Part shown: positions 43,247 through 51,178 of the stretch, piece after piece
Layout of the letters: the number at the start of each line of letters is the position of its first letter
Position numbering within the stretch: the stretch's first letter is position 1
Assembly: GCA_016188005.1 (NCBI GenBank)
Contig: JACPIQ010000124.1
Location: 1-54,177 of the forward strand
Direction of reading: 5' to 3'
DNA: 54,177 nucleotides
Source: Candidatus Rokuibacteriota bacterium
GTDB taxonomy: Bacteria; Methylomirabilota; Methylomirabilia; Rokubacteriales; CSP1-6
Made by a program: the position numbers and the translations under genes
Notes under the pieces: model-generated
The model's input: the letters and a program-made list of their open reading frames with translations, nothing else
Told to the model about the DNA's origin: nothing
Database searches by the model: none

Positions 43247-43624
43247 CTAGGAGTCCCGGGATGCGGAGACCTGGATGGTCACCGCCTGGTCGAGGTACTC
43301 GAGATCGAAGGGCTTCGGGATGTAGTCGGCGGCGCCGAGCGCGAGGAGCTTGGAGGTGACGCCGACATCGGCGTTGGCAGTGACCATGATCACCGGCAGC
43401 CTCGGGCTGAGCGCGACGAGCCGCTTGAGCGTCTCCACTCCGTCCATCTCCGGCATGGACACGTCGAGGAGCACGACGTCCGGCTTGAAGGTGTCGAGCG
43501 CATTGAGCGCCTCGGGCCCGCTCTCCGCCGAGTACACCTCGTACCCCTTGGTCGCGAGGAACTCCTCGAGCACCTGCCGGACCTCCAGCTCGTCGTCCAC
43601 GACCAGCACTTTCCCCGCGCTCAT
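43247..43624 (-). CDS. Single-domain CheY-like response regulator
   Basis: 125 residues, receiver domain only: acidic pair Asp10-Asp11 in VVDDE, phospho-acceptor Asp54 in VVLLDVSMPEMDG, and Lys104 in YIPKPFDL. No DNA-binding or enzymatic output domain. Such stand-alone receivers act by protein contact, for example in chemotaxis or pilus polarity. Located 7 bp upstream of the lipoprotein gene in the same direction and divergent from the TMTC-like genes. Confidence 0.9.
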   Translation of the reverse strand: MSAGKVLVVDDELEVRQVLEEFLATKGYEVYSAESGPEALNALDTFKPDVVLLDVSMPEMDGVETLKRLVALSPRLPVIMVTANADVGVTSKLLALGAADYIPKPFDLEYLDQAVTIQVSASRDS

Positions 43625-43717
43625 GACCGCTCCTCGCCGGGCCGAGCCGCCCGCCCGTCAGGTTCCTCGCATCCTAACGCCGGCCCGGGAGACGGTCAAC
43701 AAAAGTAATATGGGAAC

Positions 43718-45709
43718 ATGAGGGCGCGGCTCGCCTGGGCCCGCTGGCTGCCGGCTGGGCTGGTAGCGGCGCTGACGGTCCTGACCTTCCTCCCGTCGCT
43801 CCAGGGGGAGTTCGTCAACTGGGACGACGACGAGAACTTCCTCTTCAACCGGCATTACCGCGGGCTCGGCTGGACGCAGATCCGCTGGATGTTCACGGCG
43901 ACCCACTCGGGCCTGTACGTCCCCGTGACGTGGCTCACGCTGGGCCTGGACCACGCGCTGTGGGGGATGGACCCGCGCGGGTATCACCTCACCTCCCTCG
44001 TCCTGCACGCGCTGAACGCGACGCTCTTCTACCTGCTGGCGCGGCGGCTTCTCGCCACCGGCTTCGCCGCGCCCCCGGCGGCGGTGAGCTGGGGGGCAGT
44101 GGTCGCGGCGCTGTTCTTCTCGCTCCACCCGTTGCGCGTCGAGTCCGTGGCCTGGGTCACCGAGCGGCGCGACGTGGTGGTCGGGCTCCTGGTGCTCCTC
44201 ACGGTCTCCGCCTACCTCCGGGCGTGGCGGAAGGGGGCAGGAGGAAGGCTCCACCGCGGCTGGTACTGGGCGGCCGTCGGCTGCTTCGCGCTGGCCCTGC
44301 TCTCGAAGTCCATCGCGGTGGGGCTGCCGGTGGTGCTGCTGGCGCTGGATCTCTTCCCGCTCCGACGCGCCGCCGCGCTGCCCGGGGCCCCGGCGCGACG
44401 CCTCGCGGCTCTCGCGGTGGAGAAGCTCCCCTTCCTCGCTCTCGCCGCCGGGATCAGCGCGGTCACTCTCGGCGTCCTGGTGAACGAGCGCCTCCTGGTC
44501 TCACGGGAGGGTCTCGATCTCGGCCAGCGGCTGGCACTGGCGGGGCACGGGCTGGCCTTCTACCTCTGGAAGTCCCTCGTGCCGTGGCCGCTCTCGCCGA
44601 TCTACACGCTGTTCCATCCGGTGCTGCCCTGGAGCGCGCCCTACCTGGTTCCGGCGGGCGCGGTCATGCTCCTCACGGCTGCCGTCGTCCGCGCGCGCCG
44701 CCTCTGGCCCGCGGGATCGGTCGCGTGGGTCTCCTACGTGGCGCTGCTTCTGCCCGTCCTCGGCCTCTTCCACAGCGGCCCACAGCTCGCAGCCGATCGC
44801 TACACCTACCTGGCGAGCCTTCCCCTGGCCCTCCTGCTGGGCGCGGGCGTGACGTGGTGCTGGCAGTCAGGCCGCGCCGGGGCCCTCTCTCCGGCGCTGG
44901 CCCGCGCGGTGGCAGCCGCCGCCGCTCTTCTGCTGCTCGGACTCATCGCCCTCACGATGCGCCAGGTCACGGTGTGGCAGGACTCGGTGACACTCTGGCG
45001 CCACGCCGCCGCGGTGGACCCCGACAGCGACATCCCTATCTTCTATCTTGGCTGGGCGCTCCTCGAGAAGGGGCGGCTCGGGGAGGCGCGCGAGCACTGG
45101 AGCCGCTCGCTGGCGCGCGTTCCCGCCGACCTCCGGCCGCTCCGGGCGCGGCTCGTGACCGAGATCGGCGTCGTCGAGCAGCGCGCGGGCGATCACGGGG
45201 CGGCCGCGCGCCGCTTCCGCGAGGCGCTGACCCTCGATCCCGAGCAGGCGGTGGCGGCGCTACGGCTCGGTCTGGCGCTCTTCGCCCAGGGTGCCACCAA
45301 CGAGGCCGAGCGCGCCTTCGCCGCCGCCCTGCCGCTCGTGACTGGCCCGCGCCCCGCGATCTGGGAGCTGCGCGCCGCCGTCGCCGAGGTCCCGGCCGCG
45401 TTGCCGGAGGCCCGCGGCCGGCTCGCCTTTGCCCTCGCGTGGAGGCTCCAGCAGCGCGGCGCGCTGGAAGAGGCGGGCGAGCAGTACCGCGCCGCCGTCG
45501 CCCTCCTGCCGCGACACGCGCAGGCCTGGAACAACCTGGGCGTTACCTACGCGCTCCGCCGCCGCCTGGGCAGGGCGCTGGAGGCCTTCCTCCAGGCCCT
45601 GCGCGTGGAGCCGGGCCACGCCGAGGCGTGCCGGAACGGTCGGCGCGCCGCCCGGACCCTCGGCGTGGCGCCCCCCGAGCTTGGACAGTGCCCCCCGACG
45701 CGCGGGTGA
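43718..45709 (+). CDS. TMTC-like membrane glycosyltransferase with C-terminal TPRs (copy 1)
   Basis: 663 residues. Eight or more membrane segments (residues about 10-420) of the GT-C/TMTC kind: first luminal/periplasmic loop FVNWDDDENF (Asp36-38), HPLRVESVAWVTERRDVV, LLSKSIAVGLPVVLLALDLF, GPQLAADRYTYLASLPLALL. The tail (about 430-650) holds three or more TPRs, the last AWNNLGVTYALRRRLGRALE. Eukaryotic TMTC1-4 are protein O-mannosyltransferases with this architecture; bacterial members are uncharacterised. Start ATG 43718. Overlaps the second copy by GTGA. Confidence 0.85.
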   Translation: MRARLAWARWLPAGLVAALTVLTFLPSLQGEFVNWDDDENFLFNRHYRGLGWTQIRWMFTATHSGLYVPVTWLTLGLDHALWGMDPRGYHLTSLVLHALNATLFYLLARRLLATGFAAPPAAVSWGAVVAALFFSLHPLRVESVAWVTERRDVVVGLLVLLTVSAYLRAWRKGAGGRLHRGWYWAAVGCFALALLSKSIAVGLPVVLLALDLFPLRRAAALPGAPARRLAALAVEKLPFLALAAGISAVTLGVLVNERLLVSREGLDLGQRLALAGHGLAFYLWKSLVPWPLSPIYTLFHPVLPWSAPYLVPAGAVMLLTAAVVRARRLWPAGSVAWVSYVALLLPVLGLFHSGPQLAADRYTYLASLPLALLLGAGVTWCWQSGRAGALSPALARAVAAAAALLLLGLIALTMRQVTVWQDSVTLWRHAAAVDPDSDIPIFYLGWALLEKGRLGEAREHWSRSLARVPADLRPLRARLVTEIGVVEQRAGDHGAAARRFREALTLDPEQAVAALRLGLALFAQGATNEAERAFAAALPLVTGPRPAIWELRAAVAEVPAALPEARGRLAFALAWRLQQRGALEEAGEQYRAAVALLPRHAQAWNNLGVTYALRRRLGRALEAFLQALRVEPGHAEACRNGRRAARTLGVAPPELGQCPPTRG

Positions 45710-47277
45710 TCTCCCGCACTCCCGGCCCCGTCCGGTCCACCCGGTGGTGGATCCCCGCCCTGGTGGTGCTCGTCACCGTGGCCGCCTTCCTCCCGGTGCT
45801 GGACGGAGGCTTCGTCAACTGGGATGACGACGACAACTTCCTGCGCAACGCCCACTACCGGGGACTGGGACCGGGGCAACTCCGGTGGATGCTCACCGCG
45901 TATCACATGGGGCACTGGACGCCGCTCACCTGGCTCACCCTCGGCCTCGACTACGTGCTGTGGGGCATGGACGCCCGCGGCTATCACCTCACGAATCTCC
46001 TCCTCCACGCGGGGGCCTCGCTCCTCTTTTGTTTCCTGTCGCTCCGCTTGCTCCGCTTCGCCCTGCCCGCGACGACCGGCGAGATGGATCTGCGGGTCGG
46101 CGCCGCGGCGGCAGCGCTCCTCTTCGCCGTACATCCGCTCCGCGGCGAGTCGGTGGCGTGGGTGACCGAGCGCCGGGACGTGCTGTCGGGCCTGCTCGTC
46201 CTGTCCGCCGCCATCGCCTACCTGAGGGCTGTCGGGAACCAGGACAGGCGGCGAGCCGGCTGGTACTGGGGGGCGGTGGCGCTCTTCGGCGGAGCGCTCC
46301 TGGCGAAGGCCAGCACGCTGACGCTCCCCATCGTCCTCCTCGTGCTCGACGTCTATCCGCTCCGCCGACTGGGCGGCGCCCGCGGCTGGCTCCGCCGGGG
46401 CGTGTGGATCGAGAAGCTGCCGTTCCTGGCGCTGGCTGCAGCGGCCGCGCTCATCGCCTTCCAGGCCCTGGCGCCGCTCGGCAGTACGCCGTCTCTCAGG
46501 CAGTTCCCCGTCGCGCTCCGCGCGTTGATCGGTGTCTACGGGCTGGCGTTCTACCTGCTCAAGACCCTTCTGCCCTTCGACCTGTCACCGCTCTACCAGG
46601 TCCCCGAGGGCGTCACCTGGCTGCACTTCGGCATCGTCATCGGGGGCACCGTCGTGGCGGCCACCACGTGGCGGCGGTGGCCTGCCTTCACGGCGGCCTG
46701 GGGCCTCTACGTGGTCATGCTGCTCCCCGTGCTCCGCCTCGTACAGGGAGGCCCGCAGGTCGTCGCCGACCGCTACAGTTATCTGGCGTGTCTGGGCTGG
46801 GCGCTCCTCATCGGCGGCGCTGCAGCGCGCCCGTGGGCGGGGGCGCGCGTCCTCCGCGGGGTGCTGGCCGTGTGGATCGCCGCGCTCGCCGCGCTGACCT
46901 GGCAGCAGGCGCAGGTGTGGCACGACTCGGAGACCCTGTGGAGCCACGCCGTCGCCGTCAACCCGGAGAGCCGGGCCGCCCACGCCAATCTCGCCCGGGC
47001 CCACGCCGCCGAGGGACGCATCGCCGCCGCGGCCGCCCATTACGAGGAGACGCTCCGCCTCTCACTCCACCAGGCGCCCTACCATGCCATCATCGGCCAG
47101 CTCTACGAGCGGGTCGGGAGCGACCGCGGCGCCGCCGCGCGCTTCGCCGAGGCGCTCAGGCTCGCGCCGGGACTGCCCGAAGCCTGCGCGGGCCTCCGCC
47201 GCCTCGCCGCCCGCGGCGCGGCGCCCCCCGACGCCCTCTCCTCCTGCCGGGGTCAGGTCTTGCAATCCGACACGTAG
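45706..47277 (+). CDS. TMTC-like membrane glycosyltransferase with TPRs (copy 2, REP-encoded C-terminus)
   Basis: 523 residues from a GTG overlapping the first copy's stop. Shares block by block the same motifs (FVNWDDDDNF at Asp40-43, HPLRGESVAWVTERRDVL, GPQVVADRYSYLACLGWALL) and two C-terminal TPRs (AAHANLARAHAAEGRIAAAA), so the pair arose by tandem duplication. The last nine codons (RGQVLQSDT) and the TAG stop lie in a REP arm at 47249-47272, so the native C-terminus is lost or altered. The first Asp loop is preserved, so catalysis should be intact. Confidence 0.85.
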   Translation: MISRTPGPVRSTRWWIPALVVLVTVAAFLPVLDGGFVNWDDDDNFLRNAHYRGLGPGQLRWMLTAYHMGHWTPLTWLTLGLDYVLWGMDARGYHLTNLLLHAGASLLFCFLSLRLLRFALPATTGEMDLRVGAAAAALLFAVHPLRGESVAWVTERRDVLSGLLVLSAAIAYLRAVGNQDRRRAGWYWGAVALFGGALLAKASTLTLPIVLLVLDVYPLRRLGGARGWLRRGVWIEKLPFLALAAAAALIAFQALAPLGSTPSLRQFPVALRALIGVYGLAFYLLKTLLPFDLSPLYQVPEGVTWLHFGIVIGGTVVAATTWRRWPAFTAAWGLYVVMLLPVLRLVQGGPQVVADRYSYLACLGWALLIGGAAARPWAGARVLRGVLAVWIAALAALTWQQAQVWHDSETLWSHAVAVNPESRAAHANLARAHAAEGRIAAAAAHYEETLRLSLHQAPYHAIIGQLYERVGSDRGAAARFAEALRLAPGLPEACAGLRRLAARGAAPPDALSSCRGQVLQSDT

Positions 47278-47323
47278 CCCCGCCCCACACCCCTGCCGAT
47301 GTCGGAATGCAAGACCTGACCCC
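47249..47323. repeat. REP-like inverted pair between convergent genes
   Basis: Left arm 47249-47272 (GGGGTCAGGTCTTGCA then ATCCGACA) and right arm 47300-47323 (TGTCGGAATGCAAGAC then CTGACCCC), with a 27-bp loop. It fills the junction between the second TMTC-like gene and the convergent GMD-like gene: the first gene stops inside the left arm and the TAG of the other abuts the right arm. It could work as a bidirectional terminator-like hairpin, but there is no T-run. Confidence 0.9.
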
Positions 47324-48306
47324 TAAACAACCTCGGCCCGCGAGTGCTCGAGCAGCTGCGCCAGGCTCTCCTCGAAGCTGTGGCGCGGCTGCCAGCCCGT
47401 GGCCTTGACGAACTTGTCTACGTTCGGGATCTGCAGCGTCACATCCGCCGGCCGCAGCAGGCGCTCGTCGAGCCGCGTCGGGATCGGCACCCTGGCCAGC
47501 GCCACGAGCCGGTCCAGGACCTCCCCCACCGTCATGGTGGTCGTGCCACCGATGTTGTAGGCCTCGCCCGGCTCGCAGTGGCAGAGCGCCTCCCAGTACG
47601 CGCGCATGGCATCCCGCACGTCGAGCATGGTGCGGACGGAGTCCAGATTGCCGTGCCGGAGCTCCGCCTGGTGCCCCCGCTCGATGCGCACCACCTGGCG
47701 CGCGAAGGAGGTGGCGAAGAGGTCCGCGCGCCGCGGGTTCAGGTAGGTGAACATGCGCGTGCGGATGATGCGCATGCCGTAACTCCTGAAGTAGCTCCAG
47801 CCGAGCATGTCCTGCGCCGCCTTGGACACGGCATAGGGGCTCGCCGGGCGCATGGGTGTCTCCTCGTCGATGGGCACGCGCGAGGGATCCACCACCCCGT
47901 AGACCTCGGAGGTGCTGCAGAGCTGGATCGTCGGGTCGAGCCCCAGGAGGCGCACGGCCTCGAGGAGGTGATCCGTTCCCAGGATGTTGTCGGCGAGCAC
48001 AGCAGCCGGCGTGACGAAGGACGCCCGCACGTTGGCGTGGGCAGCCAGGTGGAAGACCGCGTCGGGCTTCACCTCGCGGAGCACGACGAGGGTGGAGCCG
48101 AAGTCCCGGAGGTCCGCCTCGTGCACGGTGACTCGCTCGATGATCCGGGCGAGGTTGTTCCGCGTGGTGCTGTGCCACCTGAGCAGCCCGTGGACCTCGA
48201 CCTCCGGGTGGCTGTCGACGATGTGCTCGGCGAGGTAGGAGCCGCCGGAGCCGCCGATGCCGGTGATGAGCACCCGCTGGAACGACCGCCCCGCCCGCCG
48301 CGCCAT
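47323..48306 (-). CDS. GDP-mannose 4,6-dehydratase-like sugar-nucleotide dehydratase
   Basis: 327-residue extended SDR. NAD loop LITGIGGSGGSYLAEHIV, active-site CSTSEVYG (Thr and Glu of 4,6-dehydratases), and Tyr-Lys in SPYAVSKAA; C-terminal YNIGGTTTMTVGEVLDRL and LRPADVTLQIPNVDKF match the GMD branch. It most likely makes a 4-keto-6-deoxy sugar nucleotide from GDP-mannose, or from GDP-heptose given the kinase beside it. Starts 6 bp after the kinase stop; stop codon touches the REP pair. Confidence 0.85.
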   Translation of the reverse strand: MARRAGRSFQRVLITGIGGSGGSYLAEHIVDSHPEVEVHGLLRWHSTTRNNLARIIERVTVHEADLRDFGSTLVVLREVKPDAVFHLAAHANVRASFVTPAAVLADNILGTDHLLEAVRLLGLDPTIQLCSTSEVYGVVDPSRVPIDEETPMRPASPYAVSKAAQDMLGWSYFRSYGMRIIRTRMFTYLNPRRADLFATSFARQVVRIERGHQAELRHGNLDSVRTMLDVRDAMRAYWEALCHCEPGEAYNIGGTTTMTVGEVLDRLVALARVPIPTRLDERLLRPADVTLQIPNVDKFVKATGWQPRHSFEESLAQLLEHSRAEVV

Positions 48307-48312
48307 GCCGCC

Positions 48313-49320
48313 CTACGTCCGGCCGGCCGGCAAGTCCGGCCGCTCGTAGAAGATCACGTGGCTGCCCACGGACTCGAATCGGAAGGGCACCCGGAGGAGC
48401 CCCGGGAGCGCCGCCGCGACCGCGGCCTGCGCCTCGGGCGGGGTGAAGAGCAGGAGGAACCCGCCGCCGCCGGCGCCGATGAGCTTGCCGCCGGTACAGC
48501 CGGCCCGCCGGGCCCGCGCGTAGAGGTCGTCGATGAAGGGCGTGGAGATCCGGTCGGTGAGGCTCCGCTTGAGCTGCCAGCTCTCGTCGAGGAGCCTGCC
48601 GAAGTCGTCGAGGCCCTGCGGGCTCTTCAGGATGTTGATGGCCTCGTCCACCATCTGGTGCATCACGCGCAGCTCGCGCGCCTTGTGCGGGGAGGCGCTC
48701 ACCTGCGTGGCGGCGATGTCGGAGGCGGTGCGCGAGAGCCCGGTGAAGAACAGCATCAGCCGGTCCTGGAGCTCGTTGAGCCGCTCCCAGGGGATCATGA
48801 TGGGCGAAGGGCGGAAGCCGGAGTCACCCCAGAAGTCGATGCGGTTGAAGCCGCCGTAGGCGGCGATGACCTGGTCCTGGCAGCCCACGTGCTCCTTCAG
48901 CCGCTCCTGCTCGATGAGGATGGCCTCGCGGGCCAGCTGCTCCTTGGCCGGCATGATGCCCCGCAGCCCGTAGAGGGCGTTGAGCACCCCCACCGTGAAG
49001 GCCGAGCTCGAGCCGAGGCCCGTGCGCGCCGGCAGGTCGCCCTGGTGGTGCAGCTCGATGCCCTCCGTGACGCCGAGGACGCCCAGCGCCTCCCGCACCA
49101 CGGGGTGCTGGATCTCCTCGCGCGCCTGGACCAGCTCGATCTGCGACCAGACCACGCGGCTCCTGTGGCTGAAGAAGGGCGGCAGGTAGCGGCAGGAGAT
49201 GTAGCAGTACTTGTTGATGGTCGTGGCCAGCACCGCCCCGCCGTGCTCGCGGAACCAGACCGGGTAGTCGGTGCCCCCGCCGAAGAACGAGACCCGGAAC
49301 GGCGTCCGGCTGATGATCAT
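48313..49320 (-). CDS. GHMP kinase, D-glycero-alpha-D-manno-heptose-7-phosphate kinase-like
   Basis: 335 residues from ATG 49320, which has GGAGGG 8 nt upstream (a start seven codons earlier is less likely). N-terminus MIISRTPFRVSFFGGGTDYP and ATP motif LPARTGLGSSSAFTVG, with C-terminal GGKLIGAGGGGFLLLF, are those of HddA-type heptose kinases. HddA phosphorylates heptose 7-phosphate at C1 toward GDP-heptose. The adjoining GMD-like dehydratase and ColD-like enzyme could then form a 6-deoxy or 3,6-dideoxy heptose; fucokinase-like or other sugar kinases of the family are alternatives. Confidence 0.84.
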   Translation of the reverse strand: MIISRTPFRVSFFGGGTDYPVWFREHGGAVLATTINKYCYISCRYLPPFFSHRSRVVWSQIELVQAREEIQHPVVREALGVLGVTEGIELHHQGDLPARTGLGSSSAFTVGVLNALYGLRGIMPAKEQLAREAILIEQERLKEHVGCQDQVIAAYGGFNRIDFWGDSGFRPSPIMIPWERLNELQDRLMLFFTGLSRTASDIAATQVSASPHKARELRVMHQMVDEAINILKSPQGLDDFGRLLDESWQLKRSLTDRISTPFIDDLYARARRAGCTGGKLIGAGGGGFLLLFTPPEAQAAVAAALPGLLRVPFRFESVGSHVIFYERPDLPAGRT

Positions 49321-49410
49321 CGCGCCTCCCTCCTCACCCATCTACCACCGAGTCCCTTGGAGGCTCGATGGCTACAGAACGTGTAGCGAAATCCTTTGAG
49401 GTGAATTGCC

Positions 49411-49671
49411 TCACCGATCCGGTTTCTTGCCTTCATAGGCCGCGAGCGGGACAAGCCGACCGGCCTTCCGGTCCGCCTCAGCCTCAGCGATGAGCTTTCG
49501 GATCTTCGGGCTGTGCTCGAGCACGAAATCCTCGAGATCGTCTTCCGAAAGTGCCGTGATCGACGCCGCCGGCTTCCCGCGGTACGTGATGATCACCGCC
49601 TCCCCCTTCATGACCTGGCGAAGCAGCTCGTTCGTCTTGTTCTTCAACTCCACGGCGCTGGCGACTTTCAT
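49411..49671 (-). CDS. Phd/YefM-type antitoxin without adjacent toxin
   Basis: 86 residues starting MKVASAVELKNKTNELLRQV, then GEAVIITYRGKPAASITAL, the DNA-binding part of Phd/YefM antitoxins; GAGGAG precedes the ATG. The C-terminal third (about 55-86) should wrap a toxin, but no RelE/ParE/PIN toxin is visible on either side: the downstream gap is under 100 bp and the next gene is a kinase. It may be a solitary antitoxin or act as a small repressor. A short 25-bp gap separates it from the radical SAM gene. Confidence 0.85.
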   Translation of the reverse strand: MKVASAVELKNKTNELLRQVMKGEAVIITYRGKPAASITALSEDDLEDFVLEHSPKIRKLIAEAEADRKAGRLVPLAAYEGKKPDR

Positions 49672-49696
49672 TCGGGCTCCTCGTGCCGCATGGGGT

Positions 49697-51178
49697 CTAA
49701 GCATGCCTGCGGTCGAGGCGGTGGCTGGCCATCTCGCGCACGTGTGCGGCCGTCTCCGGGCCGAACTTCCGCTCCACCATCTGCAGGTACTCGGGCCGGG
49801 TGAAGTAGATCTCGAAGGCGCGGTCCCGGAAGCGCAGGACCTCGGCGGCCGAGAGGAACCGGGTCGGCAGCGGGAGGGTGTCCACCGCGTGCTGCGAGTA
49901 GCCGCTCCAGGTCCCGGGCAGCGGCCACCCTTCCGCGAGCGCCATATCGTAGAGCCGCGAGCCCGGATAGGCCATGGCCGAGTAGAAGTTGGCGAACTCG
50001 CACTGGAGCTCGCAGGCCAGGTCCAGCGTGGCCTGCATCGTCTCGTGGTCGTCGTCGGGCAGCCCGAAGATGTAGTTGCCGATGACGTTGATCCCGGCGG
50101 CCTGGATGGCGCGCACCGTCGCGGCGATGTCGGCGCGGCCGAACGTCTTCTGCGCCCCATCGCGGACGTGCTGGCTGCCGGACTCGATCCCCAGCGCCAG
50201 CCAGCTGATCCCCGCGCGCCTGAGCCGGTCGAGGATGGACTCCTTGACGGTGTCCACCCGGGCATAGGCCCAGATGTTGAGATCGTGCCCCCGCTCGATG
50301 ATGCGGTCGCAGACGCTCTCCACGTGCCGGTAGTTGAGCACGAACATCTCGTCCAGGATCTTGATGTTCCGCACGCCGTGCTTCTGGACCAGCAGGTCGA
50401 TCTCCGCGATGACGCTCTCGGCGCTGCGGTAGCGGTAGCCGGGCTTGCCGAAGGGCGAGTTGATGCAGCAGAAGCTGCACCTGTAGGGGCAGCCGAGGCT
50501 CGTGTAGATCGAGGCGTAGGGCCGGCGGCGGTCGAGGAAGCCGAAGCAGTGCCAGTTGTGGGCCCGGTACTTCGGCACCGGCAGGAGGTCCCAGGCCATC
50601 TGCGGCAGGTCCCGGTCCAGGTTGTCCAGGAGCGGGGCCGGGGGCGTGGAGTGGATCGCCTCGCCCTCCCGATACCAGAGCCCGGGGACCTGGTCATAGC
50701 CGTTCCCGCCGGCGCGCAGCGCCTCCAGCAGCCCCACGATCGTGTGCGGCCCCTCGCCCTGGCAGACGAAGTCGCAGGCCTCCTCCCTGAGCGTGCGCTC
50801 GGGCAACGCCGACACGTGGCCGCCCACGAGGAGCGTCGGGATCCCGGGCGCGCGCGCCCTGAGCGCGGTGCAGATGGCGCCGGCCGCCGGCATGGTCTGG
50901 GTGGAGGCCGAGGGCTGGTGGCCGAAGACCACGACGGTGGCAAGCCGGGGCGCGAGGGTGGCGAGCCTTTCCGCCACCTCGGCGGGGGCCAGGTCCTCGG
51001 CCTCGGCATCCACGATCTCCACCGAGTAGCCGCGGGCGCGGGCGAAGGTTGCCATGAGGCCCGCCCAGACAGGCGGCTCGATGGCCGTCAGCGTCGAGCC
51101 CAGTCGCTGATAAACCTCCATCCGGCTGCCGGGCTGGACCAGCGCCAGGTCGAGACGCCCGCGCTCAGACATTGCCAT
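49697..51178 (-). CDS. B12-binding-domain type radical SAM protein
   Basis: 493 residues. N-terminal Rossmann-like domain (about 1-150) as in cobalamin-binding radical SAM enzymes, although no DxHxxG signature is seen, then the SAM cluster motif Cys230-x3-Cys234-x2-Cys237 (GCPYRCSFC) and the TIM barrel with GIESGSQHV and FGLPDDDHET. Such proteins methylate or rearrange diverse substrates; in sugar clusters they act on cell-surface glycans or lipids. Its start overlaps the epimerase 3' end by 14 bp. Confidence 0.88.
   Translation of the reverse strand: MAMSERGRLDLALVQPGSRMEVYQRLGSTLTAIEPPVWAGLMATFARARGYSVEIVDAEAEDLAPAEVAERLATLAPRLATVVVFGHQPSASTQTMPAAGAICTALRARAPGIPTLLVGGHVSALPERTLREEACDFVCQGEGPHTIVGLLEALRAGGNGYDQVPGLWYREGEAIHSTPPAPLLDNLDRDLPQMAWDLLPVPKYRAHNWHCFGFLDRRRPYASIYTSLGCPYRCSFCCINSPFGKPGYRYRSAESVIAEIDLLVQKHGVRNIKILDEMFVLNYRHVESVCDRIIERGHDLNIWAYARVDTVKESILDRLRRAGISWLALGIESGSQHVRDGAQKTFGRADIAATVRAIQAAGINVIGNYIFGLPDDDHETMQATLDLACELQCEFANFYSAMAYPGSRLYDMALAEGWPLPGTWSGYSQHAVDTLPLPTRFLSAAEVLRFRDRAFEIYFTRPEYLQMVERKFGPETAAHVREMASHRLDRRHA

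Noticed and set aside
47249-47323. Classical Rho-independent terminator
   Set aside because: The arms pair well but no run of T follows on either strand; kept as a REP pair instead.
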